From Bradyrhizobium sp. 149 (GTDB lineage Bacteria > Pseudomonadota > Alphaproteobacteria > Rhizobiales > Xanthobacteraceae), in the NCBI RefSeq assembly GCF_023073915.1, contig NZ_JADPKK010000023.1, forward strand, positions 558,001 through 622,000: 64,000 nucleotides of DNA, read 5' to 3'. Every line of letters starts with the position of its first letter. The stretch's first letter is position 1. This document shows positions 41,180 through 50,182 of the stretch, in pieces. A program made the position numbers and the translations under genes. Under the pieces are notes generated by a model. It saw nothing but the letters and a program-made list of their open reading frames with translations. It did no database searches and had not been told where the DNA came from.

Positions 41180-43762
41180 CTAAGCCGATCGCTTCACCGC
41201 AACCACGCCGGCCGGCGTGACATCCAGCCGGGCCAGCATCGTCCGCGCCTGCTCGGCGCAGTGCTCGATCAACCAGCGCTCGAAGGCGGCGGGCGCGAGC
41301 GCGGGTGCGTAGAGGAAGCCTTGCACGACGTCGCAGCCGAGCTCGGCCAGCACCTTGCGCTGCGCCTCGGTCTCGACGCCTTCGCCGACCACGGTCATGC
41401 CGAGGCCCTGCCCGACACGCACCACGGCGGTAGCGATCGCGAGCGCGCCGGCGTCACGCTCGATGTCGCGCATGAAACTGCGGTCGATCTTGAGCTCGTG
41501 GATCGGCAGATGGGCGAGCCGGCTGAGGCTGGAATAGCCGGTGCCGAAATCATCCACGGAAAGCCCGACGCCGAGCTCCCGGATCGCGTTCATCGTCTCG
41601 AGCGCGGCGACGCTGTCCTGCATGAACGCGCCCTCGGTGATCTCGAGCATCAGCGCATCCGCCGGCAGATCGTATTCGGTGAGGATGTCCTTGAGCCGCG
41701 CGGCCAGCGTGACGTTGCGGAAATTGATCGGCGACAGGTTCACCGACACGCAGGGAATGTTGAGCCCGGCGCGGCGCCAGCTCGCCATCTGCCGGCAGGC
41801 CTCGCGCACCGACCACAGGCCGATCTGCTCGATCAGGCCGCACTCTTCGGCGAGCGGGATGAATTTTGCCGGCGAGACGTCGCCGAGCTCGGCATCGTGC
41901 CATCGCGCCAGCGCCTCGACGCCATGGATCGCGCCGTCGCAGCTGCGGATCTGCGGCTGATAACTGAGGGTCAGCTCGCCGTCGGCGATGGCGCGGCGCA
42001 GCGCCGCGATCAATGCCAGCCGCTGCTCGGTAAGCCCGTTCATCTCGGCGCTGAACAGGCGATGGGTCGAGCGTCCGGCCTGCTTGGCCATGTACATGGC
42101 CGCGTCCGCCTGCTGCATCAAGGTGTCGATGTCGGTGGCATGATCGGGATAGAGGCTGACGCCGATGCTCGCCGACATCTGCAGCTGCCTGGAGCCAAGC
42201 CGCAGCGGCGCGGCCAGCGCTTCGGTGAGTCCGGCCGCGACGCGCTCGGCACTCTCGGCGTTGCGCTGCGGCAGCAGGATCACAAATTCGTCGCCGCCGA
42301 GCCGTCCCAGCATGTCCTCGGGACCGATCTGCTCGCGCAGGCGTTGCGCGAGCTGGATCAGGAGCTCGTCGCCGGCGGCATGACCGAATGTATCGTTGAC
42401 GTCCTTGAAATGATCCACGTCGAGGAAGGCCAGCGCGACGTGGCTGCCGGTCGGGCAAGCATCGATGGCGGTGGTGATCAGCCGCCGCAATTGTGCGCGG
42501 TTCGGTAGGCCGGTGAGGATATCGTGATAGGCGAGCCGCGCGATCTCGGCGCGCGCTTCCTTGCGCTCGATCGCGAAGGCGCCGAGAGCGACGCAGGCCT
42601 CGACGATGCGGCGGTGCCAATTGCTCGGCGCGCGCGGTTCCCGGTAGTAGAAGGCGAAGGTGGCGATGACCCTTCCGTCCTTGGCCTTGACCGGGGTCGA
42701 CCAGCATGCGCGCAGCCCAATCGCGAGTGGCATCGCCTTGTAGGGCTGCCAGCGCGGATCAGTCTCCAGATCGGTCGCCAGCACCGGCTCGCCGTAGAAG
42801 GCCGCGGTTCCGCAACTGCCGACATTAGGGCCGATGGCAACGCCGTCCAGCGCGCGGGAATAGTCCTCGGGCAGGCTTGGGCCGCCGAGCGGATGGATGA
42901 CGCCGGCAGCGTCGACGTGTAGCAGCGAACAGACCACGTCCGGCGCGATCTGCTCGACGCGGCGGCACAGCCGGTCGGCGATCTCGCCAATCGGAACCTC
43001 GTCGGCGAGCGCACTCGTGATGAGTTGCTGGAGCGAGCGCAGCTGCTTGGTCTCGGTAACGTCTTCGAGCAGCGCGAAGATATGTTTGACTCGGCCCTTC
43101 CTGTCGCGGAAGGCATCGATGCGGGCGCAGACCCAGATCTCCTCACCGTCCTTGTCATAGGTGAGTATCTCGACCTCGCCGCGGTGGCCGCCACGTATCA
43201 GGCGCTTGACGAGCTTCGCGACGGCCTTGCGATCGGTGTGGCGGCCGGCGATCAGCCTCCTCGCACGGCGGCCCTCGGCCTCCTCGCTGGTGTAGCCGAA
43301 CAGCGTCGTGAAGGCGGAATTGACGTAGACGATGTTCTGGTCCGTGTCCGTGATGAGAACCGCGCGGTTGGTCTGGTCGGAGACGGCGTGGAGAAGCCCG
43401 ATCCTGACGCGGCGCTCGGCCTCGGCGGTGACGTCGCGCGCAAACACGATGTGATGGGCAGCGCCGCCACTTGCAACGCTTGAAAGCGAGATGGCCGCCC
43501 GGATCCGGCTGCCGTCGCGTCGCACGAGGCTGATCTCGTCACGGAATTCCGCAACCGGATCGGCCCGAAGGCATTTGAGACTGAGAATTTCGGAATCGCG
43601 GCCGAGCACTTCAGCGCGGGCGAGTTTCCAGATGCGCTCTGCACCGGCATTGAAATGCGTGATGCGATGCGCGCTGTCGACGACAACGATCGCCTCGTCG
43701 GCGCGTTCGAGCGCGGCCAACAGCACTTCCGGAGTTTCTGTCATGGCATCGGAGGCAGACAT
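41180..43762 (-). CDS. DosP-like PAS-PAS-GAF-GGDEF-EAL cyclic-di-GMP enzyme
   Basis: About 860 residues (start uncertain; ATGs at 43855, 43780, 43762 and 43744). The order PAS (~10-115), PAS (~130-240), GAF-like (~260-400), GGDEF (~490) and EAL (~620) matches E. coli DosP. Shared-looking blocks are GVEALARWHD, LSVDDFGTGYSSLSRL and SVNLSPINFRN. EAL residues are intact (EAL, DDFGTG, GEGVET). GGDEF is intact, but the inhibitory-site arginine is missing (GPED in place of RxxD). In DosP the first PAS binds haem and oxygen stimulates the phosphodiesterase; haem binding here is not shown. Confidence 0.92.
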   Translation of the reverse strand: MSASDAMTETPEVLLAALERADEAIVVVDSAHRITHFNAGAERIWKLARAEVLGRDSEILSLKCLRADPVAEFRDEISLVRRDGSRIRAAISLSSVASGGAAHHIVFARDVTAEAERRVRIGLLHAVSDQTNRAVLITDTDQNIVYVNSAFTTLFGYTSEEAEGRRARRLIAGRHTDRKAVAKLVKRLIRGGHRGEVEILTYDKDGEEIWVCARIDAFRDRKGRVKHIFALLEDVTETKQLRSLQQLITSALADEVPIGEIADRLCRRVEQIAPDVVCSLLHVDAAGVIHPLGGPSLPEDYSRALDGVAIGPNVGSCGTAAFYGEPVLATDLETDPRWQPYKAMPLAIGLRACWSTPVKAKDGRVIATFAFYYREPRAPSNWHRRIVEACVALGAFAIERKEARAEIARLAYHDILTGLPNRAQLRRLITTAIDACPTGSHVALAFLDVDHFKDVNDTFGHAAGDELLIQLAQRLREQIGPEDMLGRLGGDEFVILLPQRNAESAERVAAGLTEALAAPLRLGSRQLQMSASIGVSLYPDHATDIDTLMQQADAAMYMAKQAGRSTHRLFSAEMNGLTEQRLALIAALRRAIADGELTLSYQPQIRSCDGAIHGVEALARWHDAELGDVSPAKFIPLAEECGLIEQIGLWSVREACRQMASWRRAGLNIPCVSVNLSPINFRNVTLAARLKDILTEYDLPADALMLEITEGAFMQDSVAALETMNAIRELGVGLSVDDFGTGYSSLSRLAHLPIHELKIDRSFMRDIERDAGALAIATAVVRVGQGLGMTVVGEGVETEAQRKVLAELGCDVVQGFLYAPALAPAAFERWLIEHCAEQARTMLARLDVTPAGVVAVKRSA

Positions 43763-43913
43763 CGCTAGACCCGGAGGCATCGGAGATACGGCAATGAACG
43801 CTAGCGCCGCGATGGTGTCCAAGACGTTTTCGCAATCTCCCCGATACACCGGCAAGACGCGGCATGCTTAACGTTCTGCCAAAAGCGCGACGGTAAGTCA
43901 GTGCATACGGAAC

Positions 43914-45218
43914 CTATTCGGCACCGGTTCCGCCCTGGAGCTTGCCGGCTACCGCGCGGACCTTGCGCGGCGCAGCTTGCCAGATCGAGAGCGCCGACAA
44001 TCCGCTCACGGCGATGGCAATGCCAAAGGCGAGCGTGTAGTTGCCGGCTCGATCATACAGCAAGCCGGTGACCCAGGGACCGGCGGCGCCGCCGGCCAAT
44101 GCCGCCAGCATGATCGTGCCGAAAATGCTGCCCTGGTGCCTGCCCTGAAAAATCTCGAACACCACCGCGCCCATGATCGAGGTGAGGCCGTAGCCGAGCG
44201 CGCCTTGCGTGAACACCATGAGGTAGACCAGCCACAATGACGGCTGGAATTTCAGTGCCATCAGCGCCGCGAAAGAGATCGCAAAACCCGCGCAGCTGAT
44301 CGCCCACACCCATTCCCGCCCGATCCGGTCGGAGACATGGCCAAGCAGGATCTGGCCGGGAATGCCGAGCAGGCTGACGATGCCAAGGGCCCACACCGCG
44401 ACGTTCGCACTGAAGCCGATGTCGAGCAGGAATTTGGTCTGGTGCACCTGCACCGCATACCAGACGTACAGGCCGCAGAAATAGCCGAGCGCGATCCACC
44501 AGAACCGCGCCGTAGCGACGGCGCGCCGAAGCGTCCAGTCGGTGCCAACCCAGTCGGGATCGACGATATTGGAGACAGGCTTTGCGGCACCCGCGGCCGG
44601 CGCGGCATCGCCGTCCGGCCGGAGGCCGATATCCTCGGGGCGCCGATGCAGGAACAGATTGATCGGCGCCAGCACGATCAGGATCATTAGCCCCATCGCG
44701 GTGCAGGCGGTGCGCCAGCCGGTTTGTTCGATCATGTGCTGCACCCATGGCAGCAGCGTCACCGAGCCGATGCCGACGCCGGCGAAGGCGACGCCGATCG
44801 CGAAGCCGCGCTTGCGGATGAACCAGTTCGGCAGGAACAGCGACTGGCCGGAATAGCCGAGACACACCGAGCCGGCGCCGACCATGACGCCGATGGTCAC
44901 GTAGAGATGCCAGGGCTGGCTCGTGAGCGGCGCAAGCAGCAGCCCGCCGCCCATCAGAACCACGCCGAGCTCCATCACCGCACGCGGGCCGGCGCGATCC
45001 ATCAGCCGGCCGATCAGCGGGCTAACCATGCCCGATACCACGAAACCGAAGGAAAAGGCGCCCGCGGTGATGCCGCGCTCCCAGCCGAATTCGGAGATGA
45101 TGGGAGGAAAGAACAGCGAGAAGGCGGTGCGCGCGTTGACGCCGATGGCCATGGTGACGAAGGTCACCGCGACCACGACCCAGCCGTAGAAGAACGGAAG
45201 CCGCATTGTGTGTTTCAT
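43914..45218 (-). CDS. MFS transporter, monocarboxylate/oxalate-type
   Basis: About 434 residues from MKHTMRLPFFYGW; an upstream extension of 19 residues is possible. Twelve helices. FYGWVVVAVTFVTMAIGVNARTAFSLFF at the start and GRLMDRAGPRAVMELG (loop 2-3 signature) match the MCT/OFA-like branch of the major facilitator superfamily. It imports or exports a small organic anion. It lies downstream of the CHASE-GGDEF-EAL gene on the same strand, about 85 bases away. Confidence 0.9.
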   Translation of the reverse strand: MKHTMRLPFFYGWVVVAVTFVTMAIGVNARTAFSLFFPPIISEFGWERGITAGAFSFGFVVSGMVSPLIGRLMDRAGPRAVMELGVVLMGGGLLLAPLTSQPWHLYVTIGVMVGAGSVCLGYSGQSLFLPNWFIRKRGFAIGVAFAGVGIGSVTLLPWVQHMIEQTGWRTACTAMGLMILIVLAPINLFLHRRPEDIGLRPDGDAAPAAGAAKPVSNIVDPDWVGTDWTLRRAVATARFWWIALGYFCGLYVWYAVQVHQTKFLLDIGFSANVAVWALGIVSLLGIPGQILLGHVSDRIGREWVWAISCAGFAISFAALMALKFQPSLWLVYLMVFTQGALGYGLTSIMGAVVFEIFQGRHQGSIFGTIMLAALAGGAAGPWVTGLLYDRAGNYTLAFGIAIAVSGLSALSIWQAAPRKVRAVAGKLQGGTGAE

Positions 45219-45301
45219 CCCCGGACGGTCCTTCCGACCATCCGGGACTGCCCGGGTCAAGCGCTTTTCGCGCATGCCCCTTCAGCGATGCTTGCGCGCG
45301 C

Positions 45302-47692
45302 TCAGGCGGCGTCGCGCTGGGACGGTTTGATCGGCGCGTCGACCAAAATCCGGTCGATGGGCTGCGGGCGGCCGAACAGATAGCCTTGCGCGAAATTGAC
45401 GCCGAGCGCCTTCAGCCGCTCGTATTCCTCGCGGGTCTCGACGCCCTCGGCGGTGACCGACATGTCGAGCCCGCGCGCCAGCGTCACGATCGAGGAGATG
45501 ATGGCGGAGCTGCGCGGCTGATGCGTGAGGTTGCGGATGAACGATTTGTCGATCTTGATCTTGTCGAACGGGAACGCGGTCAGATAGCTGAGCGACGAAT
45601 AGCCGGTACCGAAATCGTCGAGTGCGAGCGCGATGCCGATACTCTTCAGCCGCCCCATGAAGGCGTGGTTCTCCACGCCGCGTTCCAGCAGCACGGATTC
45701 CGTGATCTCGATCTCCAGCCGCTGCGGCGGCAGCCCGGAATCGGCGAGCGCCGCGCTGATCATCTCGAACAGCTCGGCCTCCTTGAACTGGATCGGCGAC
45801 AGGTTGACCGCGACCGCGAGGTCGGAGGGCCAGCCGGCCGCGTCCGCGCAAGCGCGCCGCAGCACGAATTCGCCGAGCGGCACGATCAGTCCGGTTTCCT
45901 CGGCAAGCGGAATGAACTGGTCCGGCGGAATCAATCCGCGGCTCGGGTGGCGCCAGCGCACCAACGCCTCGAAGCCGCGCCGCGCGCCACTGATGGCGTC
46001 GACGAATGGCTGGTAGTGCACCTCGAGCTGACATCGCGCGATGGCGTCGCGCAAATCGCCTTCCAGCATGCTGCGCGCCTCGAGTTCGGCCGACATCGCC
46101 TGGTCATAGATGGTGAAGCAGTTGCGACCCGCCGATTTCGAGCGGTAGAGCGCAAGGTCGGCCTTCTTCAGGAGCTGCTCCTGATCGCCGCCGTGATCGG
46201 GCGCGATCGCGATGCCGATGCTGGTACCGATCTCGACGCGGTGTCCGGGAAGAAGGAACGGCTCGGCTACGAGCTTGGCGATCCGCCCCGCCAGTTCGGT
46301 CGAGCAGACGCGCTGATCCTCACAGGCTTCCTGGATGATGGCGAATTCGTCACCGCCGAGCCGGGCCAGCACGTCGTTGGCGCGCAGGGCGGCTTTCAGC
46401 CGCTGCGCGACCTGACGCAGCAGCGCATCGCCGGCACCGTGACCGAGGGAGTCGTTGACGTTCTTGAAGCGGTCGAGGTCGAGCATCAGAATCGAGAAGG
46501 CCGGGCCGCCGTCGTTCAACTGACCATTGAGTTCGTCGAGCCGGGCGAGGAAGAAGGCCCGGTTCGGCAGTCCGGTCAGGATGTCGGTCTGGGCGAGTTC
46601 GAGCACCCGCCGGTTCGCCAGCGACAGCCGCTGCGAATTGCGGCTCGCGAGCATGAGATAGATCGAAAGCGACAGCGTCAGCAGCATGCCGACGGTCAGC
46701 ACCGCGCCCGCGCGATCGTACGTCGTCTCCAGCGGACCGCCGGCAGTTGGAACCGCGCGCACCTGCCAATCGGTGTCGCCGATCCTGAGATTGCCCGACC
46801 AGTGAAGGGCCCGCGCGACGTCCCGCATCGACTGCGGCGCCGTGGCGGCCGACGAATAATCCGGTAGCATTTCGTCCAGGCCGACGATCTGCCCGGTGAA
46901 CGGCGGATAGACGTTCACGCTCACCGCGGGGCTTGCCTTGGTGGTCACGCGAATGGACTGGATCAGCAGCGGGAGGTCGAACACCCCAACGACGAAACCG
47001 GCGAGATTGCGACGCCGGTCCACGGCCGTGTCGCGCGACGTTCCCTTGGCGTAGACGGGAATCGCGACGAGGACGTCAGGCAGCCGGCCGCCCTCCTTCG
47101 GCTCGTAGAGGCGGGTGCGAATGGCCGCGATCTGGTCGCTGTCGCGCGCGCGCTCAAGGACCGCGCGGCGCTCCGGAACGCTCGCGTAGTCCATGCCGTA
47201 GACCGAAGACGTCTTCGGCTGGGTCGAGTAGAACACCGGAAAATATTCGCCGCTCTGCGGCGCGGTCGCGAACGCATCACCCTGGAGCGACTTAATGCGA
47301 TAGCCGGACACGCCGTCCGTGATCGCCGCGGCCTCGTATTCGGCGCGCTCCTTGCGATTCACGCGCGGCACCCAGGCGATACGCAGCATGCCGGGATGGC
47401 GCTCGAACAGGCGGGCGCTGAAGGTCTCGAATTCGCTGCGGGTGATCTCATGATTGGTCGATTCGAACAGCGTGCGCAGCGCGACGAGCCTGGAGATGTA
47501 CTCGCCCATGCCGTTCTGCATCACGATGGCTTCGGTCTCGGCCGCGTTCTCGAACTCGATCTTGTTGACGCGGTCTTCCCATCGCGCCACGGCGGCCGCA
47601 CCCACGACCGAGAACAGAAGACCGACGCCGACCGCGACGAGCGCAGGGCGATAGAGCCCGAGCAGCGGCGCGGCACGCCACCATCGGCTCAT
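45302..47692 (-). CDS. CHASE-GGDEF-EAL cyclic-di-GMP enzyme
   Basis: About 796 residues from MSRWWRAAP, which has GGGG just before it. A TM helix (ALVAVGVGLLFSVVGAAAVA) precedes a periplasmic CHASE domain (FSARLFERHPGMLRIAWVPRV...) ending near residue 320, then a second TM, GGDEF (~444) and EAL (~574). Both catalytic halves look intact: GGDEF with an RAND inhibitory site, EAL with EALVRW, DDFGTG and AEGVET. CHASE binds small extracellular ligands. It is divergent from an orphan periplasmic binding protein. Confidence 0.94.
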   Translation of the reverse strand: MSRWWRAAPLLGLYRPALVAVGVGLLFSVVGAAAVARWEDRVNKIEFENAAETEAIVMQNGMGEYISRLVALRTLFESTNHEITRSEFETFSARLFERHPGMLRIAWVPRVNRKERAEYEAAAITDGVSGYRIKSLQGDAFATAPQSGEYFPVFYSTQPKTSSVYGMDYASVPERRAVLERARDSDQIAAIRTRLYEPKEGGRLPDVLVAIPVYAKGTSRDTAVDRRRNLAGFVVGVFDLPLLIQSIRVTTKASPAVSVNVYPPFTGQIVGLDEMLPDYSSAATAPQSMRDVARALHWSGNLRIGDTDWQVRAVPTAGGPLETTYDRAGAVLTVGMLLTLSLSIYLMLASRNSQRLSLANRRVLELAQTDILTGLPNRAFFLARLDELNGQLNDGGPAFSILMLDLDRFKNVNDSLGHGAGDALLRQVAQRLKAALRANDVLARLGGDEFAIIQEACEDQRVCSTELAGRIAKLVAEPFLLPGHRVEIGTSIGIAIAPDHGGDQEQLLKKADLALYRSKSAGRNCFTIYDQAMSAELEARSMLEGDLRDAIARCQLEVHYQPFVDAISGARRGFEALVRWRHPSRGLIPPDQFIPLAEETGLIVPLGEFVLRRACADAAGWPSDLAVAVNLSPIQFKEAELFEMISAALADSGLPPQRLEIEITESVLLERGVENHAFMGRLKSIGIALALDDFGTGYSSLSYLTAFPFDKIKIDKSFIRNLTHQPRSSAIISSIVTLARGLDMSVTAEGVETREEYERLKALGVNFAQGYLFGRPQPIDRILVDAPIKPSQRDAA

Positions 47693-48018
47693 ACGCCCCC
47701 GATCCTGATCGTTCTGATCCCGACCGCCCATCCTGATCCCCAAGTCCCCCATCACGCGGCGGCCCGAACTTCTGGTTGAGCCACCGGAACCACTATCGGT
47801 CGGGGATCGCGGTTAAGAACTGCACAATTTTGGAACTGGGGCGTTCCGCATCACGCGATTTAGTTAACGATTGACCCGGCAAGCTGCGACGGTCTGGCAG
47901 TAACTTGCCGATTTTCCCCGGTGTCTTACGGAGCGTCGACGCTGCGCCGGTTAGCGACCTGTTCAGGGCGCAAGACCTATCGTTTCCACAACGCGTCCAG
48001 CATCCGGCAAGCTTCCTC

Positions 48019-49185
48019 ATGACACGATCTCGATCCGCGACATTCCTCGCCTTGACCATCGCATGGCTGACTGCCGCGATGCTCCCGGCGAAAGGCGACG
48101 AGATCGGCATCAGCGAGGATGCGATCCTGTTCGGCCAGGCCGCCGCGCTCGAGGGCCCCTCCTCCGCACTCGGACAGCGGATGCGGCAGGGCATCGTTGC
48201 AGCCTTCACCGAGATCAATTCCAGGGGCGGCGTTCACGGCCGCAAGCTCCAGCTCGTCAGCCGCGACGACGGCTACGACCCCGACCGCTCGGTGGCGCAG
48301 ACGTTGCGGCTGATCGAGGACGACAAGGTGTTCGCATTGATCGGTGCGGTGGGCACGCCGACCGCATTGGCGACGATACCGATCACCAGCGCCAGGAACG
48401 TGCCTTTTATTGGTCCGTTGAGCGGCGCCGAATTTTTGCGCGACCTCGAGCTTGCGAACGTGGTCAACATCCGTGCGAGCTATGGCGCGGAGGCCGAGAC
48501 GTGGATCAAGCACCTCACGGAGGACCGCCAGTTCACCCGCATCGCCATTTTCTACCAGGACGATTCCTTCGGGCGCGACGGTCTTTCTGGCGTGAAACGC
48601 GCACTTGCCAGGCGCGGCCTCGAGCTCGCCGCCGAAGGCACCTTCGAGCGCAACACCCGCGCGGTCGCTTCGGCCTGGCGGACGATCAAACGCGCCGAAC
48701 CCGAGGCAATCGTCATGGTCGGGACCTACGGTCCCTGCGCGGAGTTCATCAAGCTGGCGCGCCGCAGCGGCGCTCGTCCGACCTTCGTCAACGTCTCCTT
48801 CGTCGGCGCCGTTGCGCTCGCCAGGGAGCTCGGCCCCGAGGGCGAAGGCGTCATCGTCTCGCAGGTCGTGCCGTTTCCCTGGGACCGCTCGCTCAAACTG
48901 GTCGCCGACTACCAGGCGGCGCAGACGGCGTTCGACCCGACCCTGACACCGGACTTCGTGTCATTCGAAGGCTACCTCTCCGGCCGCCTTGCGGCCGCGG
49001 CCCTGGAACAGGCGGGACCGCAACCGACGCGCGCGAGCTTGCTGCGCACCATCAACGATGTCGGCCGCTTCGACATCAGCGGCAGCACCATCACCGTCGG
49101 CATGCGCATGATTGACGCGCCGCCGAAGGTATTTTTGACGGTGATCCAGAAGGACGGGACGTTCAAAGCGGTCGACCGGCTTTAG
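48019..49185 (+). CDS. Orphan ABC-type periplasmic binding protein, Leu/Ile/Val-receptor fold
   Basis: 388 residues from MTRSRSATFLALTIAWL; a frame extending upstream lacks a start context. Signal peptide ends near LPAKG. The Peripla_BP_6 pattern is seen in FGQAAALEGPSSALGQRMRQGIVAAFTEINSRGGVHGR, IGAVGTPTALATIPI and IAIFYQDDSFGRDGLSGVKRAL. No permease or ATPase genes adjoin it. Its divergent neighbour is a CHASE sensor. It may supply a shared transporter or act as a sensory receptor. Confidence 0.9.
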   Translation: MTRSRSATFLALTIAWLTAAMLPAKGDEIGISEDAILFGQAAALEGPSSALGQRMRQGIVAAFTEINSRGGVHGRKLQLVSRDDGYDPDRSVAQTLRLIEDDKVFALIGAVGTPTALATIPITSARNVPFIGPLSGAEFLRDLELANVVNIRASYGAEAETWIKHLTEDRQFTRIAIFYQDDSFGRDGLSGVKRALARRGLELAAEGTFERNTRAVASAWRTIKRAEPEAIVMVGTYGPCAEFIKLARRSGARPTFVNVSFVGAVALARELGPEGEGVIVSQVVPFPWDRSLKLVADYQAAQTAFDPTLTPDFVSFEGYLSGRLAAAALEQAGPQPTRASLLRTINDVGRFDISGSTITVGMRMIDAPPKVFLTVIQKDGTFKAVDRL

Positions 49186-49192
49186 AGCCGGA

Positions 49193-50170
49193 TCAGGGAC
49201 GACGCGTCCAGCGGTCGGCGTTGACGGCACCTTGCGGGATCTCGCCCTTCACGATCGCTTCGACCTGGCGCACAGTTTCCAGCGACTGATACTCGATTGC
49301 CTGCGGCGTCAGGCCGCCGACATGCGGCGTCGCGATGACGTTGGGGAGTTTTGCCAGTTCCGGGGTCGGCATCTGGTCAGCTGCACGGCCGACATCCATC
49401 GCCGCACCGGCGATGCGGCCCTCCAGCAGCGCCTTCGCAAGCGCCGCCTCGTCGACCAGGTTGCCGCGCGAGAGATTGACGAAGACGGCGTGCCTTTGCA
49501 TGCGCGCCAGCGCCGCCTCCCCGATCAGGCTCTCGGTCGCTTCATTCGCAACCGCAAGGCAAACGACATAGTCCGACGCGGCAAGGAGATCGCCGAGACC
49601 GACGTGGCGGATCGCAGCATCGCTGACGGTCGCGAAGGGATCGGACACTAGCACCTCCATGCGCAGCACTTTTGCGACCTCGGCGAGGTAACGCCCGATG
49701 CTGCCATAGCCAATGATGCCGATTTTGCTTCCGGCGAGCTGGCGGCCCATCCGCGCTTCCGGCTTGCGGCCGGCCTGGTAGTCGGCCGTCGCCCGGGATA
49801 CGCCGCGGGAGAGATCGACCATGAATCCGAGCGCGAGCTCGGCCACCGCCTGCACGAAGCCGGGCCCGGCGCGGGTCACGAGCACGCCGGCGATCGAGGC
49901 GGCCTCGACATCGACGTTACGGATGTCGACGGCGCAACGGACGAAAGCGCGCAGCCGCGGCAGTTGCGCAAAGATCTCGCCGCGCCCCTCGGTCATGCGA
50001 TCTGCGACGATGATGTCGGCATCTTTCGCAGCACTCACGAGGCCGGCGGCGTCCAGCGTATCATCGCTCTCGTGCAGGACCACCTCGGCGGTGGCGCGCA
50101 GGCCGTTCAGGCTGCGATCGCCGTAATAATTGCGGCGCATCTCCGGCGTGTGGGCCAGCAGGACTTTCAC
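49193..50170 (-). CDS. D-isomer-specific 2-hydroxyacid dehydrogenase family protein
   Basis: 325 residues. The NAD fold GIIGYGSIGRYLAEVA, the Arg of VNLSRGNLVDE and the His of TPHVGG are present. The third catalytic residue, usually Glu in a DVFxxEP-type motif, is replaced: the segment reads DVGRAADQMP. That suggests a distinct branch or altered chemistry. It is encoded 13 bases after the TRAP membrane gene and reads in the same direction, so it likely acts on the imported acid. It could also be a non-canonical reductase. Confidence 0.9.
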   Translation of the reverse strand: MKVLLAHTPEMRRNYYGDRSLNGLRATAEVVLHESDDTLDAAGLVSAAKDADIIVADRMTEGRGEIFAQLPRLRAFVRCAVDIRNVDVEAASIAGVLVTRAGPGFVQAVAELALGFMVDLSRGVSRATADYQAGRKPEARMGRQLAGSKIGIIGYGSIGRYLAEVAKVLRMEVLVSDPFATVSDAAIRHVGLGDLLAASDYVVCLAVANEATESLIGEAALARMQRHAVFVNLSRGNLVDEAALAKALLEGRIAGAAMDVGRAADQMPTPELAKLPNVIATPHVGGLTPQAIEYQSLETVRQVEAIVKGEIPQGAVNADRWTRRP

Positions 50171-50182
50171 GGCAACACTCCC

